Positions 18,704-31,513 of a DNA stretch of 64,000 bases are shown here, one piece after another (position 1 is the first letter of the stretch; every line of letters begins with the position of its first letter). The position numbers were made by a program, and so were the translations under genes. Source of the DNA: Branchiostoma floridae (taxonomy: Eukaryota; Chordata; Leptocardii; Amphioxiformes; Branchiostomatidae); contig NC_049981.1 in the NCBI RefSeq assembly GCF_000003815.2, forward strand, positions 26,427,670 through 26,491,669, given 5' to 3'. Below the pieces are notes generated by a model. The model did no database searches and was not told where the DNA came from. It saw nothing but the letters and a program-made list of their open reading frames with translations.

Positions 18704-21700
18704 TTTTAAATATGTAGAAGCTAATAAAGAACTTAGTTCTTCAGTTCATTCAAGCTATTGTGTATGGAGTATCCAGTAAGTACAAAGGTTCAATTCGAAC
18801 CATGAACACTCAAAAAGCATACCATTGTTTTCCAGTTACCTTTATGGTCATGCTTTCCTAGAATTAAGGGATTCGGGAATATCTGTCCCTGCTATTCCAA
18901 TTTATTCTGATATTTTTTCTTGTTGATCAATTCATCCCTTTCCGTATCCTTTTACTACGCTTACGTCTTCTACTTATTCCATGATCATTCTTTCTTTCAC
19001 CATAGTGGAGCTGTATGTCATGGTCCACGGCTTTACAATGCCTGCGCTTCCTCTTAACGTAAAAGCCCCATGAGAGTCTGAATCTTTTCTTTTCTTTGCA
19101 TTTACGTCAACCGCTAATGTTCTTCAACAAGCATCATAACACCAAACGTGTCGTTGTTATATTAATGGTATGAGCGGGATGTGCAGAGCTATACAAATGA
19201 TTCTTAGGCATCAATACCGGATTGATACCTCAATAGAAAATATAGTCTATTTAGAGATACCTAAGAAAAATACCGTTTGCCTAGGTACCAGTCAATCTTG
19301 GTTAAGTAGCAGAATGGTCCTTGGCCCAAGACTAGATAGAAACGTGGGATTAGTTAGAATTTAGCTTTTGGAGTAAAAATCTGAATGTCGAGAACGCGGG
19401 TTCAACTGGCAAGCAGCTTCCAATGAATGTATCTCATTACTGTCCAATCACATTTAATACCAAGGTAGCTACGTTTCTCCAAATAAGTTTTCTAAATTTT
19501 TAGAATCCAGTCCTGTTTGTAGTAATTCATCGCATCTTTATATATTTATTCTGAAAAGGCTAGCGCATAGAGGATTACAAGATCTTCAGTGACAAAACCC
19601 TTACATCGGAAATGTTCCACTGGTACCACCTACCACCTTCTTCCTCATTGTTTTCTTCGAATTTGCGCATTTTTATCGGCCCTTTATAACGAAAATACGG
19701 TGCGCTGAACAGTTTGAACACCTCACCCCAATAGCCTGTCCGTGACCTGTCCACAGTTTCCGTGTGGCTGTGCTTCGTCCGTACAGAGGTCACACATGGC
19801 TCCCCGGAGTGTTCCATCTGCTGTGATGCTGAGTAGACGGATCACACGCCTCAACTGTTTAATTGTCACAGGGGGAAAGGAGAGTTCAATTGATTGAGAG
19901 CAGACCTTGAAAAATTCACCCGTTTGTTACATAGCTTTGTCTTTCCAAGTTTTCACGTATCTCATGTATGTGGTACATGGCAAAAAAAGAGCAGAGAAGG
20001 GAGGCATATATCTTGCGTAACATGCATCATTTACTTATTCACCTTGTAAAGTACAAAGGAAGATGTATCTTGCATGTTGCTGCGTGGGTCCGCAAGGATG
20101 AAGACGGGTGTGATGCATGTTTCTTTCTCTCTGTAAATTGGTTTCCAAGGGGCGATATATTACGAGTCAAGATGGCGTCATCGGAACATTATTTAGCCTA
20201 AATAATTGGACATGTGGTGGCACAGGCATAACTTCACATTATATCACCGTGAGGGCATTATTCAGACTGATGCTCTCATTTCGTTACTCAATTGAATTTC
20301 AGCTGGAAATATCCCTCGGTACCCGTACAAGTATGCATGTATTCTATAGGTTATTTGTTATTCTGCACCGCGTAACTGTGTTCGAATTTCTTCAAACAAA
20401 CGGGTGAAGATAAACGCTGAGAGTGAAAATGACGTGACGTTAAGAGTAAAAATTGTTAACAGGATCCTGGAATGCACGTATGTTACAAAAAGAACAGAGA
20501 AAATCCTAAACCATAAAGATAAAGCCAGATAACAATTATTCAAGCAACTGAGTATGATTTTGGAAGCGGTCATACGCTCCAGATAGAATCCGTTATCTTT
20601 CGTCAGTGACACCGAGATATCAATAAATGAACAAATTTACGTTAAACTTTATCTTTTCTCGCACAAGCATACACACACAAACACACCAAACACACCAATA
20701 CTTACACTCACACACATACATCTCGAGCACGCGCACAAACACACACGCAAATACACAGCACACAATAAAACGTACACAAGACACACACATACACGCACAG
20801 TTAAGCACGCATAACACATAAGTGAAGGTTATAAAATATGGTATCGTATGATGTAAGACATCTCCTTGCTACCACTTACTTTAAACCTACTGTGTCGCAG
20901 CCTTGTTTGATGTTGAACGGCATCTTTGTTCAATACTTATATTTCCCACTAAAGCCAACTTTGGGAACGGCTATCTCATCAGGGAGTACTAGAACAAAGT
21001 CTGTAAAGACTAACGACTCAAGGACGGCACGCCAGACATAAATATCAATTACACGGGCCGCTCAAGTTGTATTCAACGCAATGACGGACTTTTATGGCAC
21101 CCATGAATTGCAAACTTTCCAAAAGCCGTTTCTGATGAAGTTAGTTGATGTCAGTTTTGATGGATAACGCACGCAAACTGTCTCGCCGTGTGATGAAGAT
21201 GTAATCGAATTAAAGCGCAGAAACTTGATAAGCGGAACCACATCACAAGTTTGCATTAGCGTGTTGACGCTGTTTCTGATCGCTTATACCGTCGGGGGAG
21301 GCGAATCTAAGTATGATAGTGACGAATCAGAAGTCCGCAGTACGTGAGATGCATACACTGTTACATGACTTACTTTATCCTACACGATAGCGTGTATGAA
21401 AACGACCCTTAATGGAAAAAAACTCAGAGTTCATATCATTTAAAGGGTTTTCTACCACAGCAGAAATTGATTTGGCGTGCCGTTGACCTTATCAGGAGGT
21501 AATTTGTAATTAGAGCTGCGTACGGTTCTGTCAATCACTTCCAAAACAATTAAGAATGTAATGATTCTTTTGAAGTGGGTACACATGACATGTTGCCATA
21601 TTGTACGCTAACTACTGAGAACACCAGATGAAATTCATAATACTAATTCAGCACAATCAGCATTTGTCCTTTACAGACAGTCTTCTTTTCTTTCCCCCTC

Positions 21701-23238
21701 CGGCGCTGCACATTTCTAAATCCTGTCTCCCTCTGCGGCCGCATGTCACCCCGAGAGTTAGGATGAAAAATGGGCATGTCATTTTATGATCCTTCGGGAG
21801 GCTGCTGATGGTACAGTGGATCTCCATTTCGACCTATCGTGGCGACGTGCATTTCAGAAAAGTATTGAATTTGTAATAGTCTTCTTCAGGCTGCCCTCCA
21901 TAGCACAATAATGAAGAGCAACTGCGTTGACGCCCTGCGTTCTTAATATGATAGGACCAGATAAGGGTGGGTGATATGAACATCCAGTGCGCACCCTTAA
22001 TCATCAACCGAGCTGTAACAATGATTTATGACAGCTGGAGTTTTCACAACTGGACGTGTGGCAATTACAGAGCTAAGGCCATCATGTAGTTTTACTCGTA
22101 TCCAACTGCGACTCTTGCCCAAATAACCATATCTCTAAAGACGATCCCAATCCCTTTAAAAGCCTAGGTACCCCTACCACTTAGTTCTCAGCCATGAATA
22201 ATATCCATGGCCCCAGGCCCCCTCTTGAATAGGAAATTGATGACTGTAGTGATGATAACGACATTGGCAATTTGTTTTCACTGGGATGTTGTTATCATGT
22301 GTCTCGGTTCAGCCCTCCTAACCATCTGCTAAGATACAGGTAGATTCAACAATCCGTCACACCTTTGCTTTCATCAAGCTCGTTGCCTCTCCAAAACATT
22401 AGACTATTTTTAGGACAGCTGTAATAGCGGATTATTATAGTACACGCTTTATCTTCTAATGGAGTCAGTTACAGCCTATATCTTTCTGTGACCCTTTATA
22501 ATATTGACCTCTTAATTAGTCGATGCCATTACCAGTTAGCTTTCATATACCTCTACTTGCAACGTTACGTTCATTGATTATTGATTATGGTAGACATAAA
22601 AAGATGACAGAATTTGTTAACTACAAAATGTATATGTAGTCATAAAATGTGTGTATTGTGCACTCTCCAAGGTGTCGTTCGATAGTGAAATTACTCTGCC
22701 AACTAAATGAGGAGTTATCGTTGCTTTCACAAATCCTAGCATGTTCCCATCGTTGGCTCGTGAGAAGTCCCGGAGAGATGCCGAACATTGCTGTCTGCGC
22801 ACAATAACCATCGTATTTCTCAATTATCTCCTTCTAATTAAAGTTGCTGTCTATTAACCTGTTGTTTATTTACATCGGTTAAAGTCAATTAAAGCAGGGA
22901 GTCCCAGCGGGTTATGGATGTCATTATATATAAGTCATAATTTAAACGTGTACACTGTGTAATGTATATCAAAAACGGCAGTGTGATATTAAAAGGTGGA
23001 ATGATCTTTTTTTTTTTAAACGACTGGTCATCTTTGAACAAATCCATCAAGTTCAATAACCTCTTTTCAACTTGCTGTGTCCCATTTGCCATTGGTAAAT
23101 CGTAAGCTAATAAAGTCATCACACACACACCACACTGATGTAGTCTCACGGCGTTTGGGCTTAACGAGAACGTCGTGCATGTTCCTCCCTTGTAGTTCCA
23201 TAGGGCAGCACGTTTCCTTGCTGTTTCAATAGAAGGGT
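18704..23238. other. Gene desert with possible regulatory blocks
   Basis: No supported gene. About 20900-22330 is richer in GC and in TAAT-type cores than its flanks and lacks credible ORFs, so it could be regulatory. The frames at 19575-19817 (minus) and 19968-20407 (plus) match nothing I know. Confidence 0.25.
20661..20820. repeat. Degenerate CA-rich microsatellite
   Basis: A 160-bp CA-rich tract broken by A, T and G interruptions. The ORFs on both strands through it are artefacts of the repeat. Confidence 0.85.
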
Positions 23239-23453
23239 ATGTAAATTTTATTTACAGGGAGACGTTGCTACCCCTGCCCTTTAACGTGCTTGAGGCACCT
23301 CGTCAAAACAGGACCCCAGTTTACGTCCCTTCCGATTGACGGATGCAGCCCAAACCGAGCTGCTGTACCTAGAACTGAACCAGGGTCCCCCAGTTACCAA
23401 GTAATTGGAACCAGAAGCTCAATCGTGATGCTTCTACCAGTTGACCGGAATTG
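23239..23453 (-). mobile_element. tRNA-derived SINE
   Basis: On the minus strand a tRNA-like head has an A-box-like TCAACTGGTAGAAGC (about 23444-23430) and a B-box-like GGTTCAGTTCT (23381-23371), about 60 bp apart. A non-tRNA body follows, with an A/T-rich end near 23239-23262. This is the standard SINE layout. Confidence 0.6.
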
Positions 23454-26400
23454 AGGGATATCCATGGATGAACTGAAATTATTTCTTTCATACCGTAATT
23501 TGAAAAAAAAAAACATCCCGCTAGAGAAAGTTCTTTTTGTCGTTTTCAATTCAATCGTCCAAGTCAAGAAGCAAAAGCAATTGAAGAAGACATCTTCATA
23601 CTCATGGAGATCAACAATTTGAAGTCCAATCGATAGGCACCGACTTAATGTCTAGACACAAAGCCAACTTTACTAGGCCCAAGAGATGTTTAGTAACGAC
23701 AGGGGAATTTTCTTCCGAATTGTCTTAATTTTACCATAAACTAAAAGTTACTGCGTAACATTGTTTCTTACATACAGTTTCTTAAAAACATCCATGCAGC
23801 ATGGACTTCGTTCACGTCGTATCTGTGTGAATACAATTTTTCATTCAAAGTATCTCCGGAAAGTTTAGGAGCGAAATTGTCGCTTATGTTTGAGAACTTT
23901 TCCGGTACAATGACAGTTTGTATAGTTCTATCTTTTTCTTCCATATTTTTTGCACTGTAAAACATATGGGTCTGCTTCTCTCTATATATAAACATATATT
24001 TACAGAAACACTACATCCAACCTGCAGTAAGTCATCGGTATGTTCATTTTATCATAATCGTTGTTTGATGATCTTGTACGCTGTATGTTGCTTTGTGAAG
24101 CTTAACCTTGCATGCTAGACCCTTCCCTCTCCAGTAATGGCATCGACGTCACCTGGTATCTTATTACGCCTTAGTGACTCCAAAGGATTCCCACCAAATT
24201 CTCGTACCCTTAAGAAATTTCATCTCAAATCTCATTTCCATTCCGTTTACCGGGGAAGGTATTCCCTATACTACTAACGTTAATGGGAGAGAGAACGACA
24301 TAAATGACGTTACGACCCCGCGATATATCCTCCCCTGGCGTGGCCACAAGAGGGAATAATTAGATCCAGACGCCCGCAAAATCCGCTCGCCATTCCGAGT
24401 ACGTCCCGGCGACGTGACGTGACTTCAGCCAGGAAGATTTACGGAGACTTCATCAGTATGCACAAGTGTGTCTGGGGCTCCCGGCTTGTAGATAACCAAA
24501 GCTCTGGGGTTCGCCTGACACGGTCTAAGCCATGCATGATCATACACCTTGAGAATGAGCAGGGTATCATGATCTGGTTTAACGGCTCTTGGTGAGAGAC
24601 CTGCATCGAAATGGTGGCACGACGGACGCAGCTGGTAGACATAAAAGAACTTAGACTCAAGTGTGATCAGTCGTTCATGACACTCTAATAAGGTGGGAAA
24701 ATAACATGTATTCTCGTCTTTCGTATCTAGGCATATGATGAAGACTAAACCCATAGCACAGAGGATACATGAATGTGCTGCATTGTGATGGCCAGTGACT
24801 TCAACAATGCTCTCCACTACATTACATATACTAGTATGTTGCAGTCTGCTCGTAATAAAGGAGTCTAAATGTATAGTTTGCTTGTAAGTTGTGACAGGAA
24901 AATACTGGCACCATCCCGCCTTGCCTTGCCGCTTCTGTTCGACCCATTCGTTACCAGACAGGTACCGAGGGACATCATGTTGGTATTATCTTGATTTTGT
25001 GGAAATAACAGAACTACGTGGTCAATGATTTCTTTCAGGAGCTCCAATATCATTTCCAAGCTGTCATTCGTCATAAGCACGACATATCGATCCTTCCCTC
25101 AATGTGACTATTACAGAATACCCTTCTGGAGGCCTTGAAGGATAAACCAATCATCCACAGCGGATGCGAAAAGGCACAGCCAAACCCTCAGGAAGGATTT
25201 TCAGATAAAAGGTCAAAGTTAGCCCCGCAGTTTTTGGAGACAACGCGGCCTCTGACAATGACAGTGTGTATTCAATCACCGGGCACTGAGCTTCCCTTTG
25301 GTCGATTGGTTTGAAAGGTCTGAGTGCAATGACTGTCGGGGATGCCTGGTTTATCTCAAAGTAGTGGGTTGCTTATGACATCAGGAGTGTACGTTCTGGA
25401 AAATTACAATCTTAGGTTGCTTTTTGCCACATTACGGCCCTCTGTTGAGCACATATACAGTGATTGTGGTTTATTTGATCTCTAGATTTGTAACGATGAT
25501 GCATTAGCGACGATAGTGAGATAGATACACTGTATAAAACCCAATTGGGCTCTCTTAAAACACACGTTAATGTTTCGTTTTATCGCTCTTGAAGTACCCT
25601 TACGGGTACGTAAATACTACATTTACTTCACCTTTACGTCGGTGACAGTGGCAATCATTTAAGCAAGCGTTCACAGTGGCAATCAGTTAAGCAACACCTA
25701 AGCAACGTAAAATAGTGATATTTTAAATACTATGAGGAATCAAAATCTTGATATTATAGTATATTACAAAGTCTCTATTTTTTAACTTCATTCCAGCACA
25801 TCGGTGCAACTCGCAGATATCACAAAGCTGCTCAAACAGTCATGCCGCCCCAGTACAACCTCTTCATCCCAGACTGCGTAATCTCAGAGGTACCACACAT
25901 TGATCATTGGCAAATTGCCTTGAGATAAATATATATAATTCCATATTTTCTATCAACTTATTCGCTTACTTTTCGGGGCAGAATCTATAACTACCACATA
26001 TAGACTAAGAGTTCAGAGACATTATACCTTCTCCAGTCTAGAAGGTCACCCATCCCCAATCCATAAGATTATCCAGCCTATACAATGCTCACCTAACTCT
26101 GCCTAAAGCATACGGCGTATGATGCATCGTTATTGTCGAGGAAAGCTACACAGCGTCTAACACAGCGCGTCCCTCTCTTTATCTCGACAATTTGATATTC
26201 AGCAGATAACTTTCTTTAGTCACGCTATGAAACTACCCTCTATCACCACAGTACATTCGTCATCAGTGAAAGATATCGTACAAACACGACCCTCTGCAGA
26301 TCAATATCATCCCGACGCTTATCTCAGCTAAATCAAGGAAGCCTACATGACATGGCATTTGACACAATTAGCGCATGACCAAGATTGCATCTATCAGGCA

Positions 26401-27945
26401 GTGGACAGACGAATGGCCAACCCATGCTTTATGTGGGTCACCATCGACCGCAAACAATTGAAAATGACATTAAAATATCACGCCACCTTCCTTCACATTA
26501 TAGTACCCGACCAATAGGTCACACAGGTGGTCCTATCACCAGAATGTAGAATAAGACAGTTAGTACATCATTCTCGTATGACCTAGATAGTTTTTCTACT
26601 TTTATTCTCGACCAATTTAACGGATTGTTTTCTTTTTCCATGGTACCATGACTTGTTTGTGTGACATGTGCGTACGACTCCGTATTGAATGATTTCGAGT
26701 TTCCGGCGATTGGTGACATTCCAGGTATTTTCATACCCGTGATTCCCTTAATAGATGTCTACGTCTACATTGTTTGGGTTACTACATCTGTCTAGCTTGT
26801 ATGTGCTGATAAAATGGATCCTCCGGGATTTACTTTTAGACACATGCAAAATCCTCAAAACTTCTCTTGAAATCCGTCTTGTCAAGTCGTCATATTTAAA
26901 GTGGAATACTGTATGTTTATGTACAGATTCAGTTATGTTCATCCCAGTATTGTTATTGCAAGCTAAACTTTGACGGGTGTGAAAAGCCCAAATCTGTTCA
27001 ATGATCTACAAAATTGTTACGAATGGGTTTTGTATCTTTATCTTTTTGATTCTCAAGATGTCTAATTCTGCAGCTCCGCATGTCAGGCGTTGGTGTACGT
27101 ATCTTCGTCCACATTGGTGTGACGTTTATTGACATTCTATATTCATACTTTGGTTCCAATCTTAATGTCTGTCCATAGTTTTTTTTCGGAATTGCATTCT
27201 GTTTAGATATCTAGATATACACTTTACTGTATTTCGTAGTTCAATATAAAACGAATCTTTATAGCAAGCTTAAGTCTAGACTGTTTCTGTACGACTTCGG
27301 TTTTCATTTTGGATGCTATACGCATGGATGCGCACTATTCGACGTTATAGAATCATTCTTAACCTACTGTTGTGGCGTTTCTCTAGATCTATACGATTAG
27401 GACCGGGCAATTCAACCAGAGATACAACAGTGTCTAATCACATCGCATAGTGTTTGATGTCTTACTAGTTAAGATGTATCCACAAGTGCCGTTTGACTGA
27501 AGAGCCGACCGATCGATTCCTGCAGACGATTCTTGGCTGATCTTTTGGGATCCCAGGGGTAACGATTCCGCCGCTCCCTCAAAATAGGGTCAGAGGTTAA
27601 CTGATTGGCTATAAACCTCTCGCTACAATATGCATTTTTCCTACTGGTGAGAGCGATTCGGGAATAAAACTGTCATTCATGTCGTCGTTTGTTCTTCATT
27701 CTACGTCGCCACAGCAGTTATGTCAAAATAGTGTATACTCGGGGCCCATAATCATTAAACTTTAAATCTGAATTGTGTCCAAAACGATGGTAATGTTTCT
27801 GTTATCACCACCAACAAATAAAAGTGTCTGTGTGTAAGCTGAATCCATTCTTTTCCTCCAGTATTGTTGTTTTGACAAAATTTGAGGTACTGGCAACAGA
27901 GGACACTTCGAGCGTCTATTTGATATATGTTTACTACAAAAAAAA
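23454..27945. other. Gene desert stretch
   Basis: No supported gene. A 130-codon minus frame at 24817-24425 is the longest here; it has no flanking splice pattern or domain I can identify and is left unassigned. Confidence 0.3.
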
Positions 27946-28045
27946 NNNNNNNNNNNNNNNNNNNNNNNNNNNNNNNNNNNNNNNNNNNNNNNNNNNNNNN
28001 NNNNNNNNNNNNNNNNNNNNNNNNNNNNNNNNNNNNNNNNNNNNN
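27946..28045. other. Assembly gap (100 N)
   Basis: Exactly 100 unknown bases, a conventional gap filler; its true length is unknown. Frames drawn across it are meaningless. Confidence 1.
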
Positions 28046-30588
28046 CTTGTACTCTGATATTAAATGATGATTGAATCAATTATGTTTACATTCAATATAA
28101 ATTCATACCAGTTATGTTTCATTGAGTAAAACTTAGGCATTAGGGGTAGGTCTATCAATGTAAGCACATAAAAGTAGACTATTGTCGAATGGCGCCATCT
28201 ATTCCCAGTAACTCTGTGGTTAAGGATTACTGGTGCCGCTGGATAGTAATAAAAAGTTAACCGTAGATCTGTGCTCGGTCATGCACGTGGGAAGATGTCT
28301 CTTTGCGTGTATATCAAACCCATCAATGGAGTACGAATAACATGTTACGCGTGTGATATTATAAAATGATAATTATTTGCAGTCTTATATCTATTTTATT
28401 TCTGTCTGTCTCTTCCATTTTATATATTTCTTTTTTAACATACAAACTTCATTTTATGATTTTAGCTAACATCAACTATGAAGTGAATACAATGGACAAA
28501 ATAGAATGCAATCTGGGTAACTGTATACACTTATTTAGAGAGCTTTTCAGTAACAGTTGTCTCGCTAATGATGGCGGCATGCCATCTGCAAATTGCAGAC
28601 CCTGGTAAAGAGCCGGGTAACTCTGGAGCAGAGACGTGATTTAGTGGAACGTGAAACGCCCTGTCAAGTCAGATAATGAGTCTCTCTGGCTTGCCGACTA
28701 CAAGCAATCCAATTTCTGTAATCCAATTTAAACGAAGCAGTCTTAAATTGATGCCCAATGTCAAGGCGACATTGGAAAGGCACTTCAATTGTATCTACCG
28801 CGCGTATATAGGGTCTTTTCTATTCAACCGTTGGTAACAAAGATGACTACAAACCATAAATAAGTCAGGCAGTAAACCGAAAAGCTAATGGTTCTTTTCA
28901 GGCCGGGGGAGAAGACAAACTGTTCTTTAAACACGGTGGAAGTGGTGGCATTAATACCCTTTTTAGACGTGGCCTTTCAATTCAAGCTTGTCAAAACCAT
29001 GCATAGAAATATTTTGTTTCATGTGTACATGTGTACGTATATACATCGATATCAAGAAGTACCACTGATGCCTTGAGCCCCTTCCAATGAAGACTGAGAT
29101 GGCCGTTTCGCCACATAGTCTGCCCCGGATCTTCCTGATTGACATGACTGACCTAAAAAATCTAGTACGAGTTTCTCGGGAGACCTTTATCGACCAGGCA
29201 TTTCGCTTTTAGGAATAAGGCAACTATTTCGGAACGGTTGTGCCAGGGTCTTAATTGTACACAAATGATGCTTAGCTGTCAAAGTGATCCCTTGGCTCCT
29301 AACCAAATTACTGCTCACATTGTTCTATATCTCGTTATGCAAAAAGTCTGATATTGAATTTGGTATTTGTTTCCCACCTTTATGTCTCATAAGGAGCAAT
29401 ACTCAGACACTCAGTTGATAAGCATTCTTTTCTTTTTATATGTGGCCAGTAGTGTTTGTCTTGCTTTATCTGTCATTGCTGTTGACATAACCAGGGTAAT
29501 GTATTCTGTTTTCAGAAGTCCACTAAACCACTTCTAAGACTTACATGAATTTCAAAGGAAACGTACGAATTAAACAATTCAGTGTAACTACTGTAAAATA
29601 CTTAAACCTGCGCTACATACAAAATGTATTTCACTCTGCATGTTGGCCATTCTGTGCGGTAGGAACGACATATATTGCCCAACAGTAAGACTAGTAGTTA
29701 GACATTTATCACATGAACGATAAAAGATTCTTCAGTAACGCCCATGTGCATCTCGACAGGGTTGACTTGCTCCACACAGTCGAAACCGCAGAGGTTATGC
29801 CAACTGGTCATACCACACCGTATCAGTATTTCACTTTTTGCAGAGGACTTTGCTGTCTGTTGATACTCCATTGTGTCATTGATTTACGCTCTTGTAGGTC
29901 GTTCTCTCTCCACTTTAGCTGGTACTTCTTTATCGGTTGGGTCCTATCCCGGTGATGCTTCATCCCACTGTCATTACCTTTATTGACTGTTTTTGCAATT
30001 TCAGTGGCTTGCGTGACGTTTAACTGACTCTAGATCTGCCCCCGTCAAACTGCGCGTCGTTTGTGGACGTAATAACCTGTGATTATACATCCACGCCACA
30101 GGAGTTCAAGGCTATACTTTGGAGGATTTACACAATGGGCATTCTTATGTGTAAGTCGTCTTGAACGTTTGATTAGTCTGTCAATGCTTCCCTTTGTAAA
30201 CTGAGATGATGCATTAGCAAATGTAGTCATAAGTCTTCGAATCAATACATTGTAGATAAATATCGGCAGAGATGTAATGTGTTTCAACGGGGTCATTAAC
30301 ATTACAGTTTTTCTTTCTGTTATTCAACATAAGAAAATACAGGTCACAGAGATGAAAAGGATTTATGATATGTCTGTTACTTCTGTCCAAGTCATTTTTG
30401 TTTACAAAAATGAGGAAGTTGAAATAAATAAATTAATAAATAGCATAATATCATAGACTCATAGCATCATCTCTGAAAAACTAAAAATGAACAGCTACCA
30501 AAAACCACTACAATAGCAATAAAGATATATCACAGTATTTGGGTTGGATAGTCCAGGATGAAATAACAAGGTAATACTTGATGTTTTA
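28046..30588. other. Gene desert stretch
   Basis: No supported gene, RNA gene or repeat with clear borders. 28560-28830 is moderately GC-rich and ORF-free and may be regulatory. Confidence 0.3.
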
Positions 30589-31510
30589 ACCCTAATCAGA
30601 TAGGCTTTTTTTGGTCATCCCATTGGGCTCTTTTGAGGCCCTCCACTTCTAAGTCCTATAACTCTTAAACGACGTGTTGTATGGCCACAAAATTTTCAGA
30701 AAATGATGTAAACATAGTATCTGACAAGTAGAAGACGTTTGACGTTATGATGACGTAATATGACGTACTTATTACGTAATTATGACTATATTGGCCGGGC
30801 CCATGAAAAAAGGGTATTCTCAGAAAACTTCAAGTTATGCTACAAAAATGCAACAGCAAGTGCAGATGACAGAATGATAATGTTTGTTACGACTTGTGTT
30901 GCCAATAGAAACATCAAGGACGTCGAAATGACGTCATGCACATCTAATATACCAGTTGAGCTCCGCCATATTATATCCACCACCTTGAATTTTCCAAAAT
31001 ACTTTTTTTGCAACAAATAATCACAAAAGGCAATGAAGATAGACTAAATACATTCATTTAGATGGTTTTTGATGAAAAATGCCAGGTAGTTACAAATTCT
31101 AAGGGATAATAAGCTAGTCATTCTTGATCTGGCCATACGGTCCGCCATCTTGGAATTTGGGCTGATGACGTCATCAAATTAGCATAATGTATGCATATCT
31201 AATTATGAAAGATATTCTAAATAACATTATATTTAATTTATGTAGGAAAATAGCAGTAGTATAGCAAATAAACGTGACAAATACATTGTTAGAACCGAAA
31301 TTAGCAATTTTTGCATAAAATGCCTGTCAACAAACGGTTGCCATGACAACAAGAAAAATTGAAAAATTTGTCAAACTTCTTGAAATTGTTGCCAACAATA
31401 TTTTAGGAAAACTCATTAAATTTGGTGGCTCTAGCGTGAGCGGTTTTGGCGTTATACGACATCAAAGTTGGCGCAGGCCTCAAAAGACCCCCCCCCCCTC
31501 TGAATAGGGT
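30589..31510. mobile_element. 922-bp non-autonomous DNA transposon with TTA duplications
   Basis: The ends ACCCTA-TCAGA are inverted at 30589 and 31510 and followed inward by a shared TCTTTTGAGGCC, with weaker similarity for a further 60 bp or so. TTA flanks both sides (30586-30588, 31511-31513), the target size of PIF/Harbinger-type elements. The interior is AT-rich with no transposase. TGACGT half-sites occur at 30740, 30751 and 30761, and full TGACGTCA at 30929 and 31166. Confidence 0.7.
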
Positions 31511-31513
31511 TTA

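Noticed and set aside
27762-28079. ORFs on both strands across the first N gap
   Set aside because: Only the filler N run keeps them open.
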